Notes under the pieces: model-generated
The model's database searches: none
What the model was told of the DNA's origin: nothing
The model's input: only the letters and a program-made list of their open reading frames with translations
Translations under genes and position numbers: made by a program
Shown: positions 8,654-16,653 of the stretch, piece by piece
Position numbering within the stretch: position 1 is the stretch's first letter
How the letters are laid out: each line of letters begins with the position of its first letter
Origin: SH-MAG3 sp035461245
GTDB taxonomy: Bacteria; Gemmatimonadota; Gemmatimonadetes; Longimicrobiales; RSA9
DNA: 64,000 bases
Assembly (NCBI GenBank): GCA_035461245.1
Contig: DATHVP010000025.1
Coordinates: forward strand, 82,534 to 146,533
Direction of reading: 5' to 3'

Positions 8654-9959
8654 CGGCAAAGGATACGATCGTCATGAGCGACGTCGCCACGCCGAGGCCA
8701 TCCTGCGGGCAGCCATAGCCGCGTCAGATCCGGCGCCGCTGGTGGAACGCGCGCTCCGCGGTGCCGTGGAGCTGGAGGCCGGGGCGAATGTCCGCGTCAT
8801 TGCCATCGGCAAGGCGGCACCCGCCATGGCCGGCGCGGCGCTCCGCGTCCTCGGTGACCGCGTGGTCCGCGGACTTATCGTCGCGCCCCATGGCACGCCT
8901 GCCCCCACCGGCGCCCTGTTCGGCGGGCATCCCGTGCCCGACGAGGACAGCGTCGCCGCCGGCCGCGCCGTGCTGGACGAGCTGGAGGCGGCGGGGCCTG
9001 ACGAGACGGTGGTTGTCCTGCTGTCCGGCGGTGCGTCCGCCTGCGTGGCCCTGCCCCTCGGGGACATCGCGGTCTCTTCCTACGCGGACTGCATCACCCG
9101 GCTCATGCGTTCCGGGGCCGACATCACGCAGCTCAACACCGTGAGGAAGCACATTGACGGACTGAAGGGCGGCCGCATGGCGGTCCGCGCTGCACCCACC
9201 CCCGTCCTCGGCCTGGTCCTCTCTGATGTGGTGGGTGATCCCCTGGACGTCATTGCGTCCGGCCCGCTATCGCCGGACCCCACCCGCGCCGATGATGCAC
9301 GTCAGGTCCTCCAGCGCCACGGGCTGCTGTACGACTGCGACGACGCCATCCGCGCCGTGCTCGAGAGCGATCACGGCGAGTCACCCGACGAGGAGGACCC
9401 CCGCTTCGAGAACGTGCGCGTGCGCGTCATCGGCGGCAATGACGTAGCGGTGGAGGGCGCCGCTCTCGCCGCGGAAGAACTGGGTTACCGGGTCCGGCGG
9501 GCCACCCGGCCCGTGACCGGGCCGGCGCGCGAGGCCGGCTACACACTGGCCCGGGAAGCGCGCATACTGCAGGGGGAGGACGGCCTGCCCGTCTGCATCG
9601 TGGCCGGCGGTGAGACAACCATGGCCGTGCAGGGCAGCGGCCGCGGCGGCCGCAACCAGGAGCTGGTGCTGGCCGGATGCCTGGCACTGGACGGCAGAGC
9701 GGGCATCACCATCGCGTCCGTGGGCACCGACGGCGTGGACGGCAACACGGACGCCGCCGGCGCCATCGCCGACGAGGCGACACCGGCGGCAGCGGCGGCG
9801 GCAGGCGCTGATGTCAGGACAATCCTGGATGACAACGACAGCTACTCGTACTTCACCGCCACCGATGGCCTGGTGATGACCGGCCCCACCGGCACCAACG
9901 TCAACGATGTGCACATTGCCCTCATCGCGCAGCCCGGGCGCGTGCTACCGCCGCCATGA
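8646..9959 (+). CDS. Glycerate 2-kinase (MOFRL family, type II)
   Basis: A 437-residue kinase that should phosphorylate D-glycerate to 2-phosphoglycerate using ATP. It has the usual length and layout of the GckA/TtuD family: an N-terminal domain with VIAIGKAAPAMAG and LLSGGASACVALP, and a C-terminal MOFRL-type domain with GGETTMAVQGSGRGGRNQE followed by GTDGVDGNTDAAGA. Older annotations call this family hydroxypyruvate reductase TtuD. The presence of a separate dehydrogenase immediately upstream, overlapping by 8 nt, favours the kinase role here. Its last 38 bases overlap the 3' end of the convergent gene at 9922-10431. Confidence 0.9.
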   Translation: MTDGKGYDRHERRRHAEAILRAAIAASDPAPLVERALRGAVELEAGANVRVIAIGKAAPAMAGAALRVLGDRVVRGLIVAPHGTPAPTGALFGGHPVPDEDSVAAGRAVLDELEAAGPDETVVVLLSGGASACVALPLGDIAVSSYADCITRLMRSGADITQLNTVRKHIDGLKGGRMAVRAAPTPVLGLVLSDVVGDPLDVIASGPLSPDPTRADDARQVLQRHGLLYDCDDAIRAVLESDHGESPDEEDPRFENVRVRVIGGNDVAVEGAALAAEELGYRVRRATRPVTGPAREAGYTLAREARILQGEDGLPVCIVAGGETTMAVQGSGRGGRNQELVLAGCLALDGRAGITIASVGTDGVDGNTDAAGAIADEATPAAAAAAGADVRTILDDNDSYSYFTATDGLVMTGPTGTNVNDVHIALIAQPGRVLPPP

Positions 9960-10431
9960 GCGCGTCACCGTCCTGCGTGCCGATGAGGATCCGCTCGCCA
10001 GACCGGAGCACCAGCTGCACGCCGTCGTTGCCCCGGACGTTATAGGCCCAGCCGCGCACGCCCATCCGTATGCCCCAGCCGCCATACTCCAGCATGGGCG
10101 AGTACGCGCGCCGCTCCACCACCTCGATCTCGTCCCAGTTCCATGCCCGGCGCCGCAGGTGGAGCGGGAAGAAACGAACACCCAGGCCCTCCGTCGTGAC
10201 CTCCGTTTCCAGTCGCAGCCACAGAAAGAACAGGGGGAACCCTACGCCGAATACCAGGAGGAGCACCACGAGCCAGCCGTCCGGCGCGGGGTTGCTGCCA
10301 AACGGCTGGCCCATCGCGAGCTGCCGCCACGCGCCGTACCAGATCATGAGCGACGACCCGCCCAGCAGCAGCCACAGCCAGGGCTGCGTGAAGCGCTGAA
10401 TCTCACGGAACAGGACTCGCCTGCCAGTCAT
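9922..10431 (-). CDS. Two-helix membrane protein with a PH-like domain (DUF6141-like)
   Basis: A 169-residue protein with two hydrophobic helices (LWLLLGGSSLMIWYGA and LVVLLLVFGVGFPLFFLW), followed by a beta-rich cytoplasmic part with WNWDEIEVVERR and VQLVLRSGERILIGTQ, the pattern of bacterial PH-like domains. From memory it resembles the DUF6141 family; I cannot verify this without a search. The start at 10431 is chosen because GGGTGAGGG lies just upstream; an in-frame start further upstream lacks such a signal. Its function is unknown. The 3' end overlaps the convergent glycerate kinase by 38 bp. Confidence 0.7.
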   Translation of the reverse strand: MTGRRVLFREIQRFTQPWLWLLLGGSSLMIWYGAWRQLAMGQPFGSNPAPDGWLVVLLLVFGVGFPLFFLWLRLETEVTTEGLGVRFFPLHLRRRAWNWDEIEVVERRAYSPMLEYGGWGIRMGVRGWAYNVRGNDGVQLVLRSGERILIGTQDGDALMAAVARARAAR

Positions 10432-10493
10432 GCCCTCACCCTGCGAGCGGCCCGCGGCGAAGATCGCCCACGTGCGGAAGTGCCGGAAATGAC

Positions 10494-10528
10494 ACGACGC
10501 GCGGTCCTCGTACAAGGCCGCGCGTCGT
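10494..10528 (-). terminator. Hairpin downstream of the small gene at 10608-10805
   Basis: An 11-bp perfect stem (ACGACGCGCGG at 10494-10504 and its complement at 10518-10528) with a 13-nt loop. Read on the minus strand, it follows the stop of the small secreted-protein gene by about 80 nt and is trailed by GTGTCATTTCC. There is no true T tract, so it is a probable rather than certain terminator. Confidence 0.45.
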
Positions 10529-10607
10529 CATGGTACATCATTCATTGTTTCCCTGCCAGCGTCGCGGAGCGGCACCGGCTGGCGCCCCTCCGTGTGAGGA
10601 GGAACTG

Positions 10608-10805
10608 TCAGCCAGCGATCCGTACCGCCTTGGTGTCCTCCACGTCGATGGCCTGCTCGGCCACCACCTTGGCGGTATCCTCCGTCGAGCGGGTCAGCGT
10701 CGCCTCGGCCAGGCTGCCGACGGACAGGGCGAACGCTGCTGCGATCAGTGACCACTTCACGACGGTCCTGTCGCGGTCTGCACTTGTGATGTTCCTGCGG
10801 ATCAT
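10608..10805 (-). CDS. Small hypothetical protein with one hydrophobic segment
   Basis: A 65-residue protein beginning MIRRNITSADRDRTVVKWS, with a hydrophobic stretch (LIAAAFALSVGSLAEA) and a short acidic tail. The start at 10805 is supported by a strong Shine-Dalgarno sequence (GGGGAGGA, 4-5 nt upstream); an in-frame ATG nine codons earlier has none. The hydrophobic segment could be an uncleaved signal anchor or a signal peptide ending near AEA. I do not recognise the family. It is transcribed alone, with about 210 bp to the next gene upstream. Confidence 0.6.
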   Translation of the reverse strand: MIRRNITSADRDRTVVKWSLIAAAFALSVGSLAEATLTRSTEDTAKVVAEQAIDVEDTKAVRIAG

Positions 10806-11018
10806 GTGTCCTCCCCGGTGCGGCGTTGTCACTGCGATCTATTGGTCTCGCCGGTCTCTGCCGGCGCTCATCTGGTTGGACGCAGCAACCGCTGAATTGG
10901 TTGTCGAGCTGCTGTCCGAACCTCCCTACGAGGCCCCGGCGCGGCAGGTTTCACCGACATCCCCGCGCGCCGCCGACGCCGCCGCCCGGCGCACGACAAG
11001 TTTCAGCGCAGCACGAAC

Positions 11019-11723
11019 TTATGGAGCAGTTTGCGGCAGGACTGTGACCCTCTCGATCACGTCGAGGTCGTCATATCGGCGGGACAGGTAGTGGTTGCCA
11101 TGGGACAGCATGCAGCCGAACTCCGGGCCGCGACCGCGAGGCTGCATCTCGCCGTACTCGCCATTCAGCAGGTACAGCGAACCCATGCCGTCGATGACCC
11201 TGCCGATGGGCGCGAAGTCTTCCGCGTCCAGCGCCTCGTTCGCCCTGTAGTTGAAAAAGAGTTGCGTGGTCCTCGAGTCGGGCCCGGCCTTGGCGTAGCT
11301 GAGGGTACCCGTGCCGTTGCTCACCCGGGGTGGATCATCAACCAGGGGCCGTTCGTGCCAGACGCCGTCCACCTCCGGGTGACCGTTCATGCCGAACTGC
11401 GCGATGAAGCCGGGCAGCACCCGATAGAATCGGGACCCGTCGTAGAACCCGTGCCGCGCCAGGTTGTAGAAACGGGCTGCACCGAGGGGTGCCCAGTCCC
11501 GGTAGATACGCACCGTCACCGGGCCCTGCGTCGTCTCGAACCGGACGTCAAAGGAGTCGGGCGGGGCTTCGCGCATTTCCGGGGCGTCGGGGTTACGCAG
11601 GACGTGGCCGGCGGGCACCGCTTCCGGCGGCGGCGGCCCTTCGCACGGGTTGCCGGCGCATGCCGCCAGCGTGCAGGCGGCAGCCACGACGGTGGCGCGG
11701 CGGAATCCGGTCAGCGTGCTCAT
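11019..11723 (-). CDS. Lipoprotein cyclophilin-type peptidyl-prolyl isomerase
   Basis: A 234-residue protein expected to catalyse proline cis-trans isomerisation during folding in the periplasm. The N-terminus is a lipoprotein signal with cysteines in TLAACAGNPC. The cyclophilin core follows: FETTQGPVTVRIY, FYNLARHGFYDGSRFYRVLPGF (its Arg corresponds to the catalytic Arg) and GTLSYAKAGPDSRTTQLFFNY, close to the canonical SMAN..SQFFI pattern. I chose the ATG at 11723 because the signal peptide starts there; the longer frame upstream is non-conserved. A TAGCTT hexamer lies 8 nt before the ATG on the minus strand with no Shine-Dalgarno, so the transcript may be leaderless. It is divergent from the barrel gene at 11851. 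Confidence 0.85.
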   Translation of the reverse strand: MSTLTGFRRATVVAAACTLAACAGNPCEGPPPPEAVPAGHVLRNPDAPEMREAPPDSFDVRFETTQGPVTVRIYRDWAPLGAARFYNLARHGFYDGSRFYRVLPGFIAQFGMNGHPEVDGVWHERPLVDDPPRVSNGTGTLSYAKAGPDSRTTQLFFNYRANEALDAEDFAPIGRVIDGMGSLYLLNGEYGEMQPRGRGPEFGCMLSHGNHYLSRRYDDLDVIERVTVLPQTAP

Positions 11724-11850
11724 GGCGCAGCAAGCTACTGACACGACGATGTCTGCGAAACCGGGCGCGGACCGGTTCCGTAAAGTATGCTGTAGCGCGC
11801 AGGATCGAGCCGGCGCCCACGACCCCTCACGCAGGACGCGGGACAACCTC

Positions 11851-14133
11851 ATGCGACGTCGTATACTCGCCTCCATCATGATGCCCCTGCTGGCCGGCAT
11901 GCCGGCCGCGGCCCAGCGGCCCACGGGACCGCCGGCGGCACCAGCGGACACGGCGGGCGCGTTCCTGGACGCGCACGCGGCCTCGCTCATGAACCGCGCC
12001 CGCGACGCACGCATGCTCAGTGACAGCTCGCTGCGCAGCTATACGGCCATCACCCGCTCGCGCATGGCCGCAGGCCTGCGCATGCCACTCAAGGACCGGA
12101 CGCTGTTCCGCTCCGAGTCGGCGGCACGGGTACGGTGGAGCCGGGACGGCGACAACATCATCCAGGTCCTGGCCGGACGGGAGCAGACGCCCGGAGGCGT
12201 GGAGCCGGACGCCTCCGGCATCCGCCCGTTCGACCCCAGGGAGGACCGGCTGTATTTCGACCTCATGCGGGACAGCGTCCGGGCGGGACGGACGGACAAC
12301 GTCGGCGACGACGACGACTTCTACATCGAGCATCCACTGGGCTCATACGCGGAACGCCACTACCGCTACCAGAGTGGCGACACAATGGTCATCCGGCTGC
12401 AGGACGGGCAGACCCTGCGCGTCGCCGAGTTGCAGGTCATCCCACGCCGCAATGACCCGCAGACCGTACGCGGCACGCTATGGATCGAGACGGGCTCCGC
12501 CGCCGTGGTCCGCGCCGCGTTCCGCCTTGCCCGTCGGGTTGACATCGTCCACGACATGAACGCCATGGATGAGGACGACCGCCGTACCGTGGGCCGCGTC
12601 CCCCTCATCAACCCGCTGGAGTTCGACCTGTCACTCATGACGGTGGAGTACTCCCTCTGGGACATGCGGCACTGGCTGCCCCGGAGCATGCGCATCGAGG
12701 GCGTCGCACGGGCTGGTGTGTTCGTGATGCCGGCCTCGTTCGAGACGAGCTACCAGATGCTCGATGTCCTCACGGACCACGATGCCATCGCCGCGACCGA
12801 GGAGGAACTCATCGAGCAGACCCTCGCCGAGTGGCAGGCGGAGGGCGACTACCGGCTGAGCCGGGGCGGATCCCGGCGCAGCCCGTCCCGGATCCTGGCG
12901 CCCCGGGACCAGGACGAGTTGCTGCGACACCCCATGCTGCCGCCCCCCATCTGGGAGGATGCGCCCGGTTTCGCCACCGAGGCCGAGCTCCAGGAGATGG
13001 CAGACCGCATCAGCCGCATACCGGGACCGGCGCGTCCGGACCTGCCCGTGCGCTTCGGCTGGGGGCCTGGCGAGCCGGGGATGCTGCGCTACAACCGGGT
13101 CGAGGCGCTGTCGGTTGGCGCCCGGGTCACGCTGCCCCTGCCCCACGTGACCGTGGAAGCCGTGGGCCGCATCGGCGCCGCCGACCTGCACCCCAACGCT
13201 GAGCTGCTGCTGCGCCGGGAGACCATGCGCCGGACCCTGGAACTGCGCGGCTACCACCAGCTCGCCACGGTGGACGAGTCACGCCGGGCACTGGGCGCAG
13301 GCAATTCCCTGTCCGCGCTGCTGCTGGGGCGCGACGAGGGCGAATACTTCCGCGCCACCGGCGCGTCCGTGACACTGGCACCGCCGGCCCACCGGCGGCG
13401 TGCCTGGGACATTCGCCTCTACGCCGAGGCCCATGGCGACGTGGAGCGCGGCACCCACATCGCCGTGCCCCGGGCATGGCGGGACGACGTGTTCCGGGAG
13501 AACATCGCGGCTTACGAGTCCCGGCAGGCAGGCGCTGCCATACGCGTGCGACCGTGGTGGGGGACTGACCCCACGGCGGCGCAGTTCGGCATTGATGTGC
13601 TGATGCAGGGCGAGCACACCTGGTTCCCCGACGACGCCGGCACCGGCGCCGTCGTCCGGGCACAGGCCACGCTGCGCGGCGCCGTACCCCTCACCGCGGG
13701 CGTCCGCCTCGGTGCGGAACTCGGGGCGGGACTGGCCCACGGTACGCTGGACCATGCGACCATGGACGGCGTTCCGCCGCAGCGCCTGTTCTACCTGGGC
13801 GGTGCTTCAACGTTGCGCGGCTATGGTCCCGGCACACTGTGGGGGCCGGAGATGCTGCGCGGACGGCTCGAGCTCGCCCGCACCTTCTCCTTCGGCGGCC
13901 TGGCCGCGTTCGGTGACTACGCCCGCACCAGCAGCGGCACAATCACCGGCGGCACTGCCCTGGGTGACGGCGAATGGACAAATGAGCTGTTCGCCGCCGG
14001 CGCCGGCCTCAGTCTCCTGGACGGGCTGGTCCGGCTGGACCTGGCCCACGGCATCGGGCCCCGGCGCGGCTGGCAGGCGGAGCAGGCGCGCCGGGGCTGG
14101 CGCCTGGACCTGCACGTGGACGCCGTGCTCTAG
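11851..14133 (+). CDS. Large outer-membrane beta-barrel protein (BamA/Omp85-like C-terminus)
   Basis: A 760-residue secreted protein with a signal peptide (MRRRILASIMMPLLAGMPAAAQ). The first half is a soluble region (about 40-380) with alternating strands such as LWIETGSAAVVRAAF and FDLSLMTVEYSLWDMRHWLPRSM. The second half has many amphipathic strands and the signature LGGASTLRGYGPGTLWG; the RGY motif in a GGxxxLRGY context is typical of Omp85/TpsB-type barrels. No clear POTRA repeats are visible, so secretion versus assembly function cannot be assigned. The protein at 39845-42055 is probably a divergent relative with the same two-part layout. A short 33-bp gap separates it from the convergent DUF72 gene. 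Confidence 0.7.
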   Translation: MRRRILASIMMPLLAGMPAAAQRPTGPPAAPADTAGAFLDAHAASLMNRARDARMLSDSSLRSYTAITRSRMAAGLRMPLKDRTLFRSESAARVRWSRDGDNIIQVLAGREQTPGGVEPDASGIRPFDPREDRLYFDLMRDSVRAGRTDNVGDDDDFYIEHPLGSYAERHYRYQSGDTMVIRLQDGQTLRVAELQVIPRRNDPQTVRGTLWIETGSAAVVRAAFRLARRVDIVHDMNAMDEDDRRTVGRVPLINPLEFDLSLMTVEYSLWDMRHWLPRSMRIEGVARAGVFVMPASFETSYQMLDVLTDHDAIAATEEELIEQTLAEWQAEGDYRLSRGGSRRSPSRILAPRDQDELLRHPMLPPPIWEDAPGFATEAELQEMADRISRIPGPARPDLPVRFGWGPGEPGMLRYNRVEALSVGARVTLPLPHVTVEAVGRIGAADLHPNAELLLRRETMRRTLELRGYHQLATVDESRRALGAGNSLSALLLGRDEGEYFRATGASVTLAPPAHRRRAWDIRLYAEAHGDVERGTHIAVPRAWRDDVFRENIAAYESRQAGAAIRVRPWWGTDPTAAQFGIDVLMQGEHTWFPDDAGTGAVVRAQATLRGAVPLTAGVRLGAELGAGLAHGTLDHATMDGVPPQRLFYLGGASTLRGYGPGTLWGPEMLRGRLELARTFSFGGLAAFGDYARTSSGTITGGTALGDGEWTNELFAAGAGLSLLDGLVRLDLAHGIGPRRGWQAEQARRGWRLDLHVDAVL

Positions 14134-14167
14134 GCCCCGTCCGGAAACGGTGGCGCGAACGCCCCCG

Positions 14168-14992
14168 TCAGCCGAACAGGTCCTGCTGCTCCCGCATGAG
14201 CCCCATGTCCCGCGGTTCCAGGCCCAGCAGCGTCTGGAGCCGCCGGGCGCTGTCGGGGCTGCTGCCCAGGTAGTCGTTGTTGAAGTAAGCGTACGTCGCC
14301 GGCGCGTTCACGGACAGGATCGTCGCCGCCCATGCCGCTACCTCCTGCTCCCGTTCCCGGATGAGCGACGGCGTCAGCTGCTGGCGACGAGGTGATCCCA
14401 TCCACCGCAGGTACTGAAAGCTGCCTGGTGCGACCCGTGCCACACGCTGCGCCGTGGCGCTGTCCATCCACGGGCCTACGCTCACCGCCATGGCCACGTC
14501 CCACCGGCGGACCAGGTCGAAGATATCCTCCGTGAACCAGGCCACCTGCCTGAACTCGATGGCGAACGCCAGCTCCGCCGGGAGCACGCCCAGGAACCCC
14601 TCGACAGCGTCCCGTTCGCCCACCCCCATGTCCGGCGGGAGCTGGATGAGGAGAGGGCCCAGCTTCTCCTCGAGTTCCGCGGCCCGGTCGCAGAACTCGA
14701 ACAGCTCGCTGGCCGCGCCCACCAGGCGAGCATCGTGGGTGATGCTGCGGGGCAGTTTCGCCGTGAAAAGGAACTCGTCCGGCGTCCGCTCGTACCAGGA
14801 TCGGAACCGGCCGGGCGGCGGCGTGGCGTAGAAGGTGGAGTCCACCTCCACCGTGTCGAAGATCCTGCTGTACAACTCCAGCCGGTCCAGTGACTTTGTG
14901 CCCGGCGGGTAGAAGACGCCGCTCCAGAAATCGTAGTTCCAGCCCTGGGTCCCGATGCGGTAGCGTCGGGCGTTGCCCTCAGTTGCCGGCAC
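14168..14992 (-). CDS. YecE/DUF72 family TIM-barrel protein
   Basis: A 274-residue cytoplasmic protein with the DUF72 hallmarks: an N-terminal RIGTQGWNYDFWSGVFYPPG, then FDTVEVDSTFYATPP, FLFTAKLPRSITH, LLIQLPPDMG, LAFAIEFRQVAWF and a C-terminal YAYFNNDYLGSSPDSAR. Length and order match the family well. The molecular function of DUF72 proteins is not established, and nothing in the context resolves it. The thioredoxin-like gene lies 24 bp upstream on the same strand, so the two may be co-transcribed. Confidence 0.88.
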   Translation of the reverse strand: MPATEGNARRYRIGTQGWNYDFWSGVFYPPGTKSLDRLELYSRIFDTVEVDSTFYATPPPGRFRSWYERTPDEFLFTAKLPRSITHDARLVGAASELFEFCDRAAELEEKLGPLLIQLPPDMGVGERDAVEGFLGVLPAELAFAIEFRQVAWFTEDIFDLVRRWDVAMAVSVGPWMDSATAQRVARVAPGSFQYLRWMGSPRRQQLTPSLIREREQEVAAWAATILSVNAPATYAYFNNDYLGSSPDSARRLQTLLGLEPRDMGLMREQQDLFG

Positions 14993-15016
14993 GCTAAACC
15001 CCTCCTCCCGCGGAGC

Positions 15017-15601
15017 CTACACCCGGCCCCACCACGCCGGCTCGTTGCCCGCCCGCCACTTGATGTTGCAGCCCAGACTCGGGGTCTGATCCGCCGGGAC
15101 CGGACGCCCGTCCAGTACGGCGTCCAGCGCCACGCGCAGGTCACTGCCCGTGACGGGAACGTCGTTGCCGGGACGACTGTCATCCAGCTGGCCTCGATAG
15201 ACCAGCCGGCGGTCCGCGTCGAACAGGAAGAAGTCCGGGGTGCATGCCGCACGGTACGCCGAGGCCACCTGCTGCGTGCCGTCGAACAGGTAAGGGAACG
15301 TGTAGCCGGCATCCCGTTTTTCCTCGCGCATCCGTTCAGGCGAGTCGTCCGGATACGCGGCCGGGTCGTTGGAACTGATGGCGACGATGGCCACTCCGCG
15401 ACTGCCGTAGTCCCGGCCCAGTCGGGCGAGTTCGTCCCGCACGTGCTTCACGAACGGGCAGTGGTTGCACAGGAACATGACCAGCAGTGCCGGCGCATCG
15501 GCGTAGTCGTCCAGGCTCACCGTGCCGCCGTCCGTGTCCGGCAGCGTGAAGTCAGGTGCTGGCGTGCCCAGCTCGAGCATCGTGGATGGCGTGCGTGCCA
15601 T
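15017..15601 (-). CDS. Thioredoxin-fold redoxin (AhpC/TSA-like) with CNHCP motif
   Basis: A 194-residue protein of the redoxin type, probably a cytoplasmic thiol oxidoreductase or peroxiredoxin-like enzyme. The fold markers are TPAPDFTLPDTDGGTVSL (about 13-30), the redox centre FLCNHCPFVKHV (two cysteines in CxxC spacing) and the cis-Pro strand ACTPDFFLFD. A third conserved stretch, SLGCNIKWR, near the C-terminus is typical of this subfamily. The start is fixed by GGGAGGA located about 7 nt upstream of the ATG. The physiological substrate is not known. It probably forms a transcription unit with the DUF72 gene 24 bp downstream. Confidence 0.85.
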   Translation of the reverse strand: MARTPSTMLELGTPAPDFTLPDTDGGTVSLDDYADAPALLVMFLCNHCPFVKHVRDELARLGRDYGSRGVAIVAISSNDPAAYPDDSPERMREEKRDAGYTFPYLFDGTQQVASAYRAACTPDFFLFDADRRLVYRGQLDDSRPGNDVPVTGSDLRVALDAVLDGRPVPADQTPSLGCNIKWRAGNEPAWWGRV

Positions 15602-15677
15602 GTACGGTCCTCCCTCGGTCGAGTGCCTGCCTCGTCAGGCAAGATATCGGCCGGCGGAGGCGCCTACCACCACCTCG

Positions 15678-15956
15678 TCACGTGGCCCGGTGCGCCCGCA
15701 GCCCGCGCGGCAGGCGCTCCGCCGTTCGGCGGTACGGCTGCAGCAGCATTGGACAGCCGCGCCACAGGCACGGCTCCGTCGTCAGTTCCGGCGCTGGCGG
15801 CACGGCCGATGCGGCCGGGACCAGCACCGGCCGCTCCGCCGCAGGCGGGCTCACTCCACGGCCGCCCGCCATCGCCCGGTCCGCAACCAGGACCAGAACA
15901 CCGATACAGAGCCCGAAGGCGAAGGCAAGTTTCACCGACAGATAACTGCGTCCCAT
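15678..15956 (-). CDS. Small hypothetical membrane-anchored or secreted protein
   Basis: A 92-residue frame starting MGRSYLSVKLAFAFGLCIGV, with one hydrophobic segment followed by a proline/alanine-rich tail (PVLVPAASAVPPAPEL). GGAGA lies 6 nt before the ATG at 15956, which supports translation from this start rather than from an earlier in-frame ATG. The two cysteines near the end (CLWRGC) are unusual for such a tail. I recognise no family, and the C-terminal Arg-rich stretch could indicate that only part of the frame is meaningful. Confidence 0.4.
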   Translation of the reverse strand: MGRSYLSVKLAFAFGLCIGVLVLVADRAMAGGRGVSPPAAERPVLVPAASAVPPAPELTTEPCLWRGCPMLLQPYRRTAERLPRGLRAHRAT

Positions 15957-16281
15957 GACTGTCTCCGAACTCTCAGGATCTGATTGCGACGGGGCTCCCG
16001 CCGCACCACCTGTAGCGAAACGTGCGTGCCGAGGCTTCATCGGCGCTTAAACGCTTCTCGTACAACCGATTTTCCAGTTCCGAGCCCGCCCCGGACTGCG
16101 CACCGGCCGTCCGGCGCCGGGCACCGGCGTCCCGGATCCGGACGCCGGACCGCCCCTTCCCCCTCGTGCCGCGAATCGGCGGATCCGGGCCCGTCCCCGA
16201 CCGGACCATGGACTCCCCTTGACAGTCTATGGGTCAGCCCTGCAGCTTTCCCAGAGAACGTCTAGGGCAACGGAGGGGACA
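15957..16281. other. Intergenic region upstream of padR (divergent)
   Basis: These 325 bases hold no convincing gene. Two things are visible. A perfect TTGACA (16219-16224) lies about 60 nt before the padR ATG with no good -10 at 17 nt, and is a candidate -35 for padR. A near-palindrome (CCGGCGTCC at 16124-16132 and GGACGCCGG at 16140-16148, 7-nt centre) could be an operator or a hairpin. PadR proteins usually autoregulate, so this is where an operator would be expected; I see no classic ATGT-N8-ACAT site. Confidence 0.4.
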
Positions 16282-16617
16282 ATGAAAGTGGACGTGCTGC
16301 AGGGTACACTGGACATGCTGGTCCTGAAGGCGCTGAGCTGGGGCGCGATGCACGGGTACGGCATCACGCGCTGGCTGGAGCAGACGACGGATTCAGCGCT
16401 GCAGGTGGAGGAGGGATCGCTCTATCCGGCGCTGCACCGCATGGCGAAGCGCGGGTGGGTGAAGGCGGAGTGGGGCGTGTCGGAGAACAACCGCCGGGCG
16501 AAGTACTACACACTCACGACGGCGGGCCGGCAGCAGCTGCGCCGGGAGGCGCAGACGTGGGAGGTCTTCACGCGCGTTGTGAGCACTGTTCTATCGGCGC
16601 AGCCGACGCAGGCCTGA
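16282..16617 (+). CDS. PadR-family transcriptional regulator
   Basis: A 111-residue winged-helix repressor of the short PadR-s2 type. The typical pattern is complete: an N-terminal VLQGTLDMLVLKALSWG, then MHGYGITRWLEQ, the recognition helix and wing EEGSLYPALHRMAKRGWVKAEWG, followed by RRAKYYTLTTAGRQQLR and a short C-terminal dimerisation helix. GGAGGGG precedes the ATG at 16282. It lies 36 bp upstream of the ADOP permease. In Gemmatimonadota and Acidobacteriota this pairing is frequent, and the regulator is presumed to control the permease; the inducer is unknown. Confidence 0.93.
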   Translation: MKVDVLQGTLDMLVLKALSWGAMHGYGITRWLEQTTDSALQVEEGSLYPALHRMAKRGWVKAEWGVSENNRRAKYYTLTTAGRQQLRREAQTWEVFTRVVSTVLSAQPTQA

Positions 16618-16653
16618 TGGCCGGGGCCCCTTCGCTCATCACGAGGACGTGCC